Source of the DNA: Oscillospiraceae bacterium
Lineage (GTDB): Bacteria; Bacillota; Clostridia; Oscillospirales; Acutalibacteraceae
Reading direction: 5' to 3'
DNA length: 64,000 nt
Assembly: GCA_015066635.1 (NCBI GenBank)
Contig: SVOA01000003.1
Location: 1 to 64,000, forward strand
Position numbers and translations under genes: made by a program. Shown here piece after piece: positions 9,808-17,887 of this stretch. The notes below the pieces were generated by a model. That model made no database searches. It had not been told where the DNA came from and saw only the letters and a program-made list of their open reading frames with translations. Within the stretch, counting starts at the first letter, position 1, and each line of letters begins with the position of its first letter.

Positions 9808-12800
9808 ATGAAGTATTCGATTATCAATGACAATTTCAGAAACTTTGACGTTTTTGAGATTAACAAGCTCAAACCCAGAGTTTATGCTATTCCGTATAAA
9901 AATTTAAGGAAACTAAAATCAACCGATGTTCTGACGGAGCGTTACAACAGCGATACGGTCAGAGTTCTTTCGGGCGAGTGGGACTTTAAGTATTATAAAA
10001 AGTCAAGCATCTTACCCGTTAACTTCGATACCGACAGAATTCAGTTTGTCAAAGTAAATGTTCCTTCAACATGGCAGAGGACGGGCTTTGAAAGTCCCGT
10101 TTATCTCAATACAAGATATGAATTTCATCTTTATCCTCCCGAGCTTCCCGATGAGGTTCCCGTCGGCGTTTACAGAAAACTTTTTGAAACGGACAAGGCA
10201 GGCAAAAACTATGTTCTGTCCTTCCTCGGCGTTGTTTCCTGTCTTGATTTGTATATCAACGGAGAGTTTGTCGGTTACAGTGAGGGCGCTCATAATTCAG
10301 CCGAATTTGATATATCAAAATTCGTAAAAAAAGGCACTAACGAAATAGTTGCCGTAGTACATAAATGGTCAACGGGCACTTATCTTGAGTGTCAGGATAT
10401 GTTCCGTGAAAACGGCATTTTCAGGGATGTTCTGCTTTACGAATACGAGAAAGCATATATAAACGATTACGAGGTTAAAAACACCTTCCTCGGCGGTTCT
10501 TCATACAGTACTGATATTTGTATTGATATTAAGGGCGAATTCAGCGGATATACCGTCAAAGCAGAGCTTTACGACGGCAAAAAGCTGTTGGCGTCCGACT
10601 GCGTGCAGGCAAATCCCGACGTTGATTTTTCTTTTGAAAATCTCTGCGTTAATGAGTGGAGCGCCGAACTGCCCAATGTTTATGAGTTATATCTTACTCT
10701 TGAAGACAAAAACGGCATATCTAGCGTTATCAGGTCGTATATCGGCTATAAGCGTGTTGAAATCATAGACGAGGTATTTACCTTCAATAATAAAAAAATA
10801 AAATTTAAGGGCGTTAACCATCACGATACAAATCCCGTTAACGGATACGTTATGAGCGCTGACGATATTAAACTTGATTTGACGCTTATGAAGCAGTTTA
10901 ACGTCAACGCAATAAGAACTTCGCATTATCCGCCCGATCCTATGCTTATTTCTCTTGCTGATATTATGGGCTTTTATATTATTGATGAGGCTGATATAGA
11001 AACTCACGGAACGGGAAGTATCGGTCCGAAAAAACTGTATAAACCGAATCTCATAAGTCATGATGTCAAGTGGGCGAACAGATACGTTGACAGAGTTTGC
11101 AGAATGTATTACAGAGACAGAAACCACCCTTCCGTTACTATGTGGTCTCTCGGCAATGAAGCAGGCGGTTACCGTAATCAGGATATATGCTATACCTTCC
11201 TCAACGGAATATGTCCCGAAATACCCGTTCATTATGAGGGCGCAATTCGTACAAAAAGGGTAGGGTATGATGTAATATCCGAAATGTATACAAGCAGTGA
11301 TAACTGCGAAAAAACGGGACTTCACACAAGAGGCAAAAAGTATATAGGCAAACCTCTTTTCCTCTGCGAATACTGCCACGCAATGGGAGTAGGACCCGGC
11401 TGTCTTGAAGACTACTGGAATATATTTTATAAATATGACAATCTTATGGGCGGCTGTATCTGGGAGTGGGCTGACCATGCAGTACGGCACGACCTCTCGG
11501 ATTCTGCAAATGAATACGAGTATGAATATACATACGGCGGAGACCACGGCGAAGAAATGCATGACGGAAACTTCTGCGTGGACGGACTTATGTATCCCGA
11601 CCGCAAGCCTCATACGGGCGCTTTGCAGATGAAAGCGGTTTACCGTCCCGTAAGATGTGAAAGGGTTAGCGACGGTCTTTACAGATTCATCAACACAAAT
11701 TGCTTTAAAGATACGTCCGACATTGCTTTTAAGTGTGCAATATCCAAAAACGGCGAAACCGTTAAATCAAAGGAATTCAGACTTTGTATAAAGCCGGGCA
11801 GAAGCGAAATTGTAAACTTCCCGTTTATTTTCGATGATGACAGGGCAGATTATTTCTTCAATGTAAAATACGAGGATGAAAACGGCTTTGAAATCGCAAG
11901 CGAGCAGATAGTTCTTAAAGACGGGCTCAGATTTGAAACCGTTGACACAAACGGAAGTCTTACCGTACTTGAAAGCGATGAAAATCTCGGTATTTCAAAC
12001 GGCTTCGGCAGAGTCGTTTTCAGTAAAACAAGCGGAGAAATTATAAGCTATTGCGTCAATGATAATGAAATTCTCAATACAAGACCCGCGGACAACAAAA
12101 AGGGCTTTGTGCCCAATTTCTTCAGAGCGCCTATTGACAACGATTCGCACGGCGGAATCAATAAGTGGGACTCAAAGAAGCTTGAGGAAGCCGTTACGGA
12201 ATTTATGGGACTTGAAAGCGATAAGGGTAATAACAGCGTAACCGTTCGCTGTTATTACAGAGTATCAAACAGTAAAAAGCTTCTTTATAACTCTGCTGTC
12301 GAGTATGTAATTCATCCCGATTGCAGTATGACCGTTACCGCTTCGCTTAAACGCAGTCCTTTTGCGGACAAGGATATTCCGCGCTTCGGTCTGACGGTTG
12401 AGTTGAACTCCGAAAGACAGCAGGTTGAGTATTACGGCAGGGGACCTTATGAAAATGTTTGCGATATGAACAGACACTGTGAAATCGGCATATATAAATC
12501 TACTGTTGCGGAAATGCACGAGGACTATATTATGCCTCAGGATAACTCAAATCATGGCGGTACAAAGTATCTTAAAGTAACCGACGCAAACGGAAACGGT
12601 ATCGCCGTTTACGGATGCCCCAAATTCAGCTTCAGTATTCACAACTATACTCAGTCTGCGCTGATTAAGGCAAATCACAGAGAAGATTTAAAGGACCAGA
12701 GAACGGTTTTCCTTTCCGTTGACGGTTTTTACAGAGGCGCAGGTTCACTCAGCTGCGGACCCGACACCCTGCCGAAATACAGATTTGCTTTTGACGATGA

Positions 12801-12834
12801 AATTAAATTCAGATTTATTGTAAAGCCTTTATAA
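9808..12834 (+). CDS. lacZ: Beta-galactosidase, GH2 family (LacZ/EbgA type)
   Basis: This 1008-residue enzyme has the full five-domain LacZ length and hydrolyses terminal beta-galactosides such as lactose. It shows the N-terminal jelly-roll (VNVPSTWQRTGFESPVY) and the acid/base glutamate in MWSLGNEAGG near residue 450. The nucleophile is in LCEYCHAMG near 520, where most homologues have YAHAMG, and the C-terminal small-chain domain contains YYGRGPYENV. There is no signal peptide, so it is cytoplasmic and needs an importer, and no sugar transporter adjoins it. ATG follows CGGAGGAT. It lies 25 bases after uvrA and 24 before a Crp/Fnr-type regulator. Confidence 0.95.
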   Translation: MKYSIINDNFRNFDVFEINKLKPRVYAIPYKNLRKLKSTDVLTERYNSDTVRVLSGEWDFKYYKKSSILPVNFDTDRIQFVKVNVPSTWQRTGFESPVYLNTRYEFHLYPPELPDEVPVGVYRKLFETDKAGKNYVLSFLGVVSCLDLYINGEFVGYSEGAHNSAEFDISKFVKKGTNEIVAVVHKWSTGTYLECQDMFRENGIFRDVLLYEYEKAYINDYEVKNTFLGGSSYSTDICIDIKGEFSGYTVKAELYDGKKLLASDCVQANPDVDFSFENLCVNEWSAELPNVYELYLTLEDKNGISSVIRSYIGYKRVEIIDEVFTFNNKKIKFKGVNHHDTNPVNGYVMSADDIKLDLTLMKQFNVNAIRTSHYPPDPMLISLADIMGFYIIDEADIETHGTGSIGPKKLYKPNLISHDVKWANRYVDRVCRMYYRDRNHPSVTMWSLGNEAGGYRNQDICYTFLNGICPEIPVHYEGAIRTKRVGYDVISEMYTSSDNCEKTGLHTRGKKYIGKPLFLCEYCHAMGVGPGCLEDYWNIFYKYDNLMGGCIWEWADHAVRHDLSDSANEYEYEYTYGGDHGEEMHDGNFCVDGLMYPDRKPHTGALQMKAVYRPVRCERVSDGLYRFINTNCFKDTSDIAFKCAISKNGETVKSKEFRLCIKPGRSEIVNFPFIFDDDRADYFFNVKYEDENGFEIASEQIVLKDGLRFETVDTNGSLTVLESDENLGISNGFGRVVFSKTSGEIISYCVNDNEILNTRPADNKKGFVPNFFRAPIDNDSHGGINKWDSKKLEEAVTEFMGLESDKGNNSVTVRCYYRVSNSKKLLYNSAVEYVIHPDCSMTVTASLKRSPFADKDIPRFGLTVELNSERQQVEYYGRGPYENVCDMNRHCEIGIYKSTVAEMHEDYIMPQDNSNHGGTKYLKVTDANGNGIAVYGCPKFSFSIHNYTQSALIKANHREDLKDQRTVFLSVDGFYRGAGSLSCGPDTLPKYRFAFDDEIKFRFIVKPL

Positions 12835-12858
12835 TTACTGTCAGAAGAGGGTGAAAAA

Positions 12859-13494
12859 TTGACAAGTCTTAATATTGATAAGATTACTGCTGTTCTTAAC
12901 AAAACCGACCTTTTTTGCGGACTTGATAAGAGTCTTTGCGCTGAACTTGCCTGTAAGCACTGCAAAACCGCAGACTACGGCAAAGGCGATATTATCTTTT
13001 CAGACGGAAATAAGGAAAAGTGCATAGGCGTTATTGCTTCGGGAGAAGCGGTTGTCAAAAAGGAAAAACTTGTTATTTCAAGACTTAAAGCAGGGGATAT
13101 ATTCGGAGCGATTACACTTTATCACGGCTCGCAGGGTTTTGTAAACGATATAATTGCCTGCGGCGACTGTTCCGTTATATATGTTTCTCTTGCAGGCGCC
13201 GATTATCTGATTAACAGCAGTTCCGATTTTGCAAAGAGATATATTGAGTATCTGTCTGACAGAATTTATTTTCTTAATTCAAAAATCAAGTCATATACCA
13301 CAAATGACGCTGCTAATAAGCTTTATAATTATTTGCTCGGTCATTGTAACGGGAATTCGCTTGAACTGAATATCGGAATGACAGAGCTTGCCAGTATGCT
13401 AAACCTTAGCCGCGCAAGTCTTTACAGAGTTATTTCCGAATTGCAGGATGAGGGCAAAATCATAAAAATAGGCAGACATATTGAATTGCTTTAA
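12859..13494 (+). CDS. Crp/Fnr-family transcriptional regulator
   Basis: The 211-residue product has a cyclic-nucleotide-binding-like beta-barrel at about residues 15-120 and a winged helix-turn-helix at about 150-210 (MTELASMLNLSRASLYRVI, with the SR-SLYR recognition helix typical of Crp proteins). There is no N-terminal cysteine cluster of the FNR type, so the effector is unknown. The start is TTG after GAGGG. It follows lacZ closely and precedes two membrane-anchored zinc-module proteins. Whether it controls lacZ is inference. Confidence 0.88.
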   Translation: MTSLNIDKITAVLNKTDLFCGLDKSLCAELACKHCKTADYGKGDIIFSDGNKEKCIGVIASGEAVVKKEKLVISRLKAGDIFGAITLYHGSQGFVNDIIACGDCSVIYVSLAGADYLINSSSDFAKRYIEYLSDRIYFLNSKIKSYTTNDAANKLYNYLLGHCNGNSLELNIGMTELASMLNLSRASLYRVISELQDEGKIIKIGRHIELL

Positions 13495-13505
13495 GAGGGT
13501 TTCGG

Positions 13506-14090
13506 ATGAAAAGAGGCAGGGATAAAAACGATAAGGAATACAAATATCAGGTATCAGTCTGTATATCTGTTATAGTTATTATTCTGTGTACGGTTGGGAT
13601 ACTGTTTGTCCATACTATGACCGCAAACAGACTTATGAATAACAGATACGGAGATTTACCCGAACCCGAAAATACAACCGAATCGTTCAGCATAAAGGAT
13701 AAGGGAGAGTATTCTTATACCTATACAAGCAAATATCCCTCCGATAATAAACAGTCTAAGAACAAAAAGACGAAAGTAAATTCCAAAGCCAAAAAAAGCA
13801 CGACAACCAAGGCGGTTACCGAAAAGCCTCCTAAAACAACGAAGGAGACGACTTCAAAAGAAACTTCAGAGTATAGAGAAACAACCGAAAAGGTTACGGT
13901 TTACGATGAATTCTTTATTTATTCGCAGAACGGTAAAACCCTGCACTCAAGAAGCTGTCCGTATGCTGCAAATCTTGACGGGGAAACCGCCGTTATTATT
14001 CCCGCCGATAAGGCAGACGAACTGCTGCTCGAGGGATATGAATTCTGCTCTTACTGCAACGGCTTTATAATAGGTGGCTGTGATGAGTGA
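13506..14090 (+). CDS. Membrane-anchored protein with Thr/Lys-rich linker and Ada-like zinc module
   Basis: The 194-residue product has an N-terminal membrane span at about residues 16-38. A low-complexity Lys/Thr/Ser/Glu-rich linker follows at 75-135. The C-terminal module is of the form HSRSCPY, then EGYEFCSYC. His/Cys followed by CxxC is the pattern of the small Ada-like zinc-binding module found at the C-terminus of many clostridial secreted nucleases and MBL-fold proteins. The arrangement places the module outside the membrane. No catalytic domain is present. It overlaps the next gene, a shorter relative with the same architecture, by eight bases. Confidence 0.6.
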   Translation: MKRGRDKNDKEYKYQVSVCISVIVIILCTVGILFVHTMTANRLMNNRYGDLPEPENTTESFSIKDKGEYSYTYTSKYPSDNKQSKNKKTKVNSKAKKSTTTKAVTEKPPKTTKETTSKETSEYRETTEKVTVYDEFFIYSQNGKTLHSRSCPYAANLDGETAVIIPADKADELLLEGYEFCSYCNGFIIGGCDE

Positions 14091-14454
14091 TAAAACAGGA
14101 CTTACAAAGAAGCAAAAGACCGTTATGTATATACTGCGTGCAGTAAGCGTTATATTTTTTCTTGCACTTATCTGTGAGGTCCTGACTTTTTTACGCGCAG
14201 ATTCATATTCAAAAAAGGGGAGGGAACGCCCCGAAATTACCTATGTAAATGACAGCGTTCCCGTTTCAAAAGAAAATGAAACAGGCACTTCATACGACTA
14301 TGTTTTGAATTTGAATTCTCAAAAAATTCATTTGCCGACCTGTGAAGCGTGCGAAAAAATGAGCGAGGACAATAAATTTTTTATTAAAGAAGATGAACTT
14401 GATAAATATTTAAGCGAAGGCTACGAGTATTGCTCAATTTGCTTTTTTGACTGA
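14083..14454 (+). CDS. Short membrane-anchored protein with Ada-like zinc module (paralogue of previous gene)
   Basis: The 123-residue product has one membrane span (about residues 18-39), a short polar linker, and a C-terminal IHLPTC, CEKM, EGYEYCSIC module that aligns with the end of the preceding protein. The wording is close to the module that follows MBL-fold and nuclease domains in other Firmicutes, but here no enzyme is attached. I chose the ATG at 14083, which has AGGTGG five bases upstream, over an in-frame GTG nine bases earlier. It is the last gene before a strong terminator. Confidence 0.6.
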   Translation: MSDKTGLTKKQKTVMYILRAVSVIFFLALICEVLTFLRADSYSKKGRERPEITYVNDSVPVSKENETGTSYDYVLNLNSQKIHLPTCEACEKMSEDNKFFIKEDELDKYLSEGYEYCSICFFD

Positions 14455-14473
14455 AAACTACACAATAAGTTGT

Positions 14474-14527
14474 GGTGCGATGTTTTTTTGTGTGTAACTC
14501 TTTTCACAAAAAATCGCACCTTTTTTG
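14474..14527 (+). terminator. Strong intrinsic terminator
   Basis: GGTGCGAT (14474-14481) pairs with ATCGCACC (14513-14520). The stem is lengthened inside by T-rich and CACAAAAA segments, and six T residues follow. It ends the lacZ-regulator-zinc-module run. Confidence 0.85.
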
Positions 14528-14569
14528 TTTAAAATGCAAATAAAATTTTTAAAAATATCAAAAAATCAC

Positions 14570-14598
14570 TTGCAAATTTGTATAACATTGTGTAAAAT
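14570..14598 (+). promoter_or_regulatory. Sigma-A promoter for the CdaR/PucR-type regulator
   Basis: TTGCAA (14570-14575) and TAAAAT (14593-14598) are separated by exactly 17 bases and lie about 50 bases upstream of the start codon. Confidence 0.6.
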
Positions 14599-14649
14599 AG
14601 ATAAGTAATTTCTTGTTCATTTTGTATAAACCATATAGGGGGTATATCA

Positions 14650-15738
14650 ATGTCCAACAGATTGTTTCAGGGAATAGTTCATCAGATGACAGATTCTATT
14701 GACAGAACAATAGGCGTTATTGATGAAACCGGTACGGTTATTTCCTGCAGCGAACTCGGGAGAATAGGAGAAGTTCTTTCTTCAAGCGTTACCTCAATTT
14801 TCGGTAACAGTACCGAGTATGTGGTATATGACGGAAATACATACAGAGTATTCGGTACTCATATACATCCCGAATATGCCGTATTCGTTTCGGGAGACGA
14901 TGACCTTGCCGTTAAGTATTCTGCGCTTCTTTCCGTTTCCATGTCCACTATCAAGCAGTACTATGACGAGAAATATGACAGATGTAATTTTATAAAGAAT
15001 GTTATTCTTGACAATATTCTGCCGGGAGACATTTATCTCAAGTCAAGAGAACTTCGTTTCAGCACGGACGTAGCGAGAGCGGTTTTCCTTGTCAGAATTG
15101 ACGATAAAATAGACGTTTCCGCATTTGATATTATCCAGGGACTTTTCCCCGACAGAAACAAGGACTTTGTTGTTAATGTCAACGAGAGCGATATTGCGCT
15201 TATCAAAGAGGTCAGCGCAAACATAGAAACCAAGGATCTTGAGAAGCTTGCTCACTCTATAGCTGACAGTCTCGGTTCCGACTTCTATTCACACGTTCTT
15301 GTCGGTATAGGAACAACCGTTGAGAGTCTGAAAGACCTTGCTCGCTCCTTCAGAGAGGCGCAGATAGCTCTTGAAGTAGGTAAGGTATTCGATACCGAAA
15401 AGACCATTGTCAGCTATGACAATCTCGGTATTGCAAGACTTATCTATCAGCTTCCGACAACCCTGTGCGATATGTTTTTGAAGGAAGTTTTCAAGAAGGG
15501 CTCTATTGACAGTCTTGACCAGGAAACTCTGTTTACGATTCAGAAATTCTTTGAGAATAACCTCAATGTTTCGGAAACCTCGCGTAAACTTTTCGTTCAC
15601 AGAAATACGCTTGTTTACCGTCTTGAAAAAATCAAAAAGATTACGGGACTTGACCTCAGAGAATTTGATGACGCGATAATTTTCAAGGTTGCGCTTATGG
15701 TCAAGAAATACCTTGACTCCAACCCTGTAAAATACTAA
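14650..15738 (+). CDS. CdaR/PucR-type transcriptional regulator
   Basis: The 362-residue product has an N-terminal sensing region, a degenerate GGDEF-like middle (about residues 140-270) and a C-terminal HTH_30 PucR-type helix-turn-helix (LFTIQKFFENNLNVSETSR, then HRNTLVYRLEKIKKITG) at about 295-355. Family members act as activators of sugar-acid or purine catabolism, but the effector here is unknown. It has its own promoter and GGGGGTAT ribosome binding site. Its position before ftsE recurs in clostridia as far as I recall, but a functional link with division is unproven. Confidence 0.85.
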   Translation: MSNRLFQGIVHQMTDSIDRTIGVIDETGTVISCSELGRIGEVLSSSVTSIFGNSTEYVVYDGNTYRVFGTHIHPEYAVFVSGDDDLAVKYSALLSVSMSTIKQYYDEKYDRCNFIKNVILDNILPGDIYLKSRELRFSTDVARAVFLVRIDDKIDVSAFDIIQGLFPDRNKDFVVNVNESDIALIKEVSANIETKDLEKLAHSIADSLGSDFYSHVLVGIGTTVESLKDLARSFREAQIALEVGKVFDTEKTIVSYDNLGIARLIYQLPTTLCDMFLKEVFKKGSIDSLDQETLFTIQKFFENNLNVSETSRKLFVHRNTLVYRLEKIKKITGLDLREFDDAIIFKVALMVKKYLDSNPVKY

Positions 15739-15856
15739 TTGTCGTACAGAAACGGTATATTTTAACAATATCTTGTGATTTTATCGTTAACTTGTATATG
15801 ATATACGGTATTTTTTGTTGAATTCTACAAATATTATTAAATTTGTTTTAATTTCG

Positions 15857-15884
15857 TTACAACTTGATACTTTTGTGATATAAT
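15857..15884 (+). promoter_or_regulatory. Extended -10 promoter ahead of ftsE
   Basis: TGATATAAT (15876-15884) is a consensus extended -10 element; a weak TTACAA -35 lies at 15857-15862. Transcription should begin near 15891, inside the 5' arm of the hairpin that follows. Confidence 0.55.
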
Positions 15885-15887
15885 GTT

Positions 15888-15934
15888 AAGCAGTATATTG
15901 GATTTTTATATTCAATTTACTGCTTAGTTTTTTT
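15888..15934 (+). terminator. Terminator-like hairpin in the ftsE leader
   Basis: AAGCAGTA (15888-15895) pairs with TACTGCTT (15918-15925); partly paired sequence lies between them, and seven T residues follow at 15928-15934. It can end transcripts from the upstream regulator gene. It could also act as an attenuator for ftsE, although the promoter just upstream would produce RNA lacking the base of the 5' arm. Confidence 0.6.
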
Positions 15935-15956
15935 GGAGTAAAAGCGAGGTAGCATA

Positions 15957-16973
15957 ATGATTATTTTTGATAATGTTTCAAAAACTTATGCAAACGGTAC
16001 CGAAGCTCTTAAAGACATCAACATCAAAATTGATGACGGCGAGTTTGTCTTTATAGTCGGTGCGTCGGGAGCGGGTAAAAGTACGTTTTTGAAAATTATG
16101 ATGCGTGAGGAAGTTCCCAATAAAGGAACCGTTACCATAAACAACTATAATCTGAATAATATTAAAAAAAGAGAAATTCCTTATTTCAGAAGAACTCTCG
16201 GAATAGTTTTCCAGGATTTCCGTCTGATAAGCACTATGACGGTATTTGACAATGTTGCATTTGCCATGCGCGTTATCGGTGCCAAGGAAAAGGAAATCAG
16301 AAAGAGAGTTCCCTATATTCTCAGTCTTGTAGGACTCAGTTCAAAAGCACGTCATCTTCCAAATCAGCTTTCGGGAGGCGAACAGCAGAGAGTTGCGCTT
16401 GCGAGAGCACTTGTCAACAACGCAGGCCTTATTATTGCGGACGAGCCAACGGGTAATATCGACCCCGAAATGTCCTACGAAATTGTTGACCTGCTTAACC
16501 ATATCAACGCAAACGGCACAACTGTTGTTATGGTAACGCACGAGCACAACCTTGTACGACATTTCCACCACAGAGTTATTACCATTGACCAGGGTACCGT
16601 CGTTTCCGATTCGGTTGATACAAACGCCGTACCCGAAGATTATTCCAAGTATGAGCAGAAGCATCCTTCAGAGGTTAAACGCTTTGTAAAAAGTGAGGAC
16701 AAGCCTGCCGATGACCTCGATATTATTTATAACGAGGTTACCGTTGAGGAGGACGAAAAAAGAAAGGAATATATTGAAAGCGTTGTAACAACCGAAATAA
16801 AGGTTGACGACGAAAAAGTCGGTAAATTCTTCTCGGAGCCGAATTCCGACCCCGAACTTGAGAAGTTTATTCAGAATTACGGAGTTGAGGACGACAGCGA
16901 TTTTGCCGAGGACGATATTGATTATTCTGTTTATCTTGACAGTTTAACAGAGGAAAACGGAGGTAACGGATAA
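15957..16973 (+). CDS. ftsE: Cell division ATP-binding protein FtsE with C-terminal extension
   Basis: FtsE is the ATPase of the FtsEX complex, which controls peptidoglycan hydrolases at division. Walker A GASGAGKST is at residues 35-43, followed by a Q-loop (VFQDFRL), the LSGGEQQRVALARAL signature near 137, Walker B LIIADEPTGN near 160 and the switch histidine in VTHEH. The ABC domain ends near residue 225, where FtsE normally stops. This protein has about 113 more residues, strongly acidic and ending in an Asp/Glu-rich tail. Its last base overlaps the ftsX start (TAATG), so they are coupled. Confidence 0.93.
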   Translation: MIIFDNVSKTYANGTEALKDINIKIDDGEFVFIVGASGAGKSTFLKIMMREEVPNKGTVTINNYNLNNIKKREIPYFRRTLGIVFQDFRLISTMTVFDNVAFAMRVIGAKEKEIRKRVPYILSLVGLSSKARHLPNQLSGGEQQRVALARALVNNAGLIIADEPTGNIDPEMSYEIVDLLNHINANGTTVVMVTHEHNLVRHFHHRVITIDQGTVVSDSVDTNAVPEDYSKYEQKHPSEVKRFVKSEDKPADDLDIIYNEVTVEEDEKRKEYIESVVTTEIKVDDEKVGKFFSEPNSDPELEKFIQNYGVEDDSDFAEDDIDYSVYLDSLTEENGGNG

Positions 16974-17887
16974 TGAAAAGAGGTTCTTTAAAATATCTGA
17001 CAAGAGAAGGATTCAGAAATATATGGGTTAACCGACTGATGTCTCTGGCTTCCGTAACGGTTCTTATGGCTTGCCTTATAATCATCGGCGTCGGCTCAAT
17101 GCTGTATTTCAATATTAACTCTCTGCTTGACATTGTTGAGGCACAGAATGTCGTTATGGTCTATATTGAGGACGGTACGCAGGACCTTGATACAACGGAT
17201 GTCGGCAATCAGCTTAAAAACATTGAAAATGTCGAGGATGTTTCCTTTATACCCAAGGAGGACGCTTTCCGCAAGCAGATAGAGGAGATGGGCAGCGACT
17301 CGGCTCTGTTTGAGGGCTTTGAGGAAAGTCCGCTTCCCGACGCATACAGAGTAACCGTAAAAGATTTAACCCGGTTCAGCGAAACGGTTGCGCAGATAAA
17401 AACCATACCGCATATACTTGACGTAAGAGAAAACAGCGACCTTGCTTCAAAGCTTGTTTCGGTAAGGCGCGCCGTTACCATTGTCAGCGCAGGACTTGTA
17501 CTTATGCTTTTCCTTGTCGCTTTGTTCATTATTTCAAATACTATCCGTATTACAATGTACTCGAGGAAGCTTGAAATTAACATTATGAAAGCCGTCGGCG
17601 CGACAAACAGCTTTATAAGATGGCCATTCCTGATAGAGGGTATTTTGCTCGGTGTTATTTCAAGCGTAGTTTCGGTTCTCATACTTTGGGGAATTTACGA
17701 GCTTATCGTTTACGCCTTTGCGTCGGTTGTTTCGTCGCTCGGATTTAATTTCGTTAACTTCCTTGATTATATTTGGTATATTCTTGCCGCCTTTGCGATT
17801 ATCGGTATCTTTACCGGCACGGTCGGCAGTATGGTTTCAATGAATAAATATCTTAAGGAGCAAAGGAGCATTGTTAATAATGAGTAA
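16973..17887 (+). CDS. ftsX: Cell division protein FtsX
   Basis: The 304-residue partner membrane protein of FtsE has an N-terminal span at about 22-45, an extracellular domain at about 50-165 that in this family contacts the hydrolase partner, and three C-terminal spans (about 170-195, 215-240 and 265-290). The cytoplasmic loop MYSRKLEINIMKAVGATNSF is the conserved coupling segment. Start and stop overlap both neighbours, so ftsE, ftsX and the hydrolase gene form a tight operon. Confidence 0.93.
   Translation: MKRGSLKYLTREGFRNIWVNRLMSLASVTVLMACLIIIGVGSMLYFNINSLLDIVEAQNVVMVYIEDGTQDLDTTDVGNQLKNIENVEDVSFIPKEDAFRKQIEEMGSDSALFEGFEESPLPDAYRVTVKDLTRFSETVAQIKTIPHILDVRENSDLASKLVSVRRAVTIVSAGLVLMLFLVALFIISNTIRITMYSRKLEINIMKAVGATNSFIRWPFLIEGILLGVISSVVSVLILWGIYELIVYAFASVVSSLGFNFVNFLDYIWYILAAFAIIGIFTGTVGSMVSMNKYLKEQRSIVNNE

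Noticed and set aside
10687..11613. A 308-codon open frame on the minus strand inside the beta-galactosidase gene
   Set aside because: It is the antisense shadow of a long, well-conserved gene; its product has no recognisable domain and is cysteine/valine/isoleucine-rich in the way antisense frames are.
15289..15768. A 159-codon minus-strand frame opposite the CdaR/PucR-type regulator
   Set aside because: It lies almost wholly antisense to a clear HTH gene and its product resembles no family.
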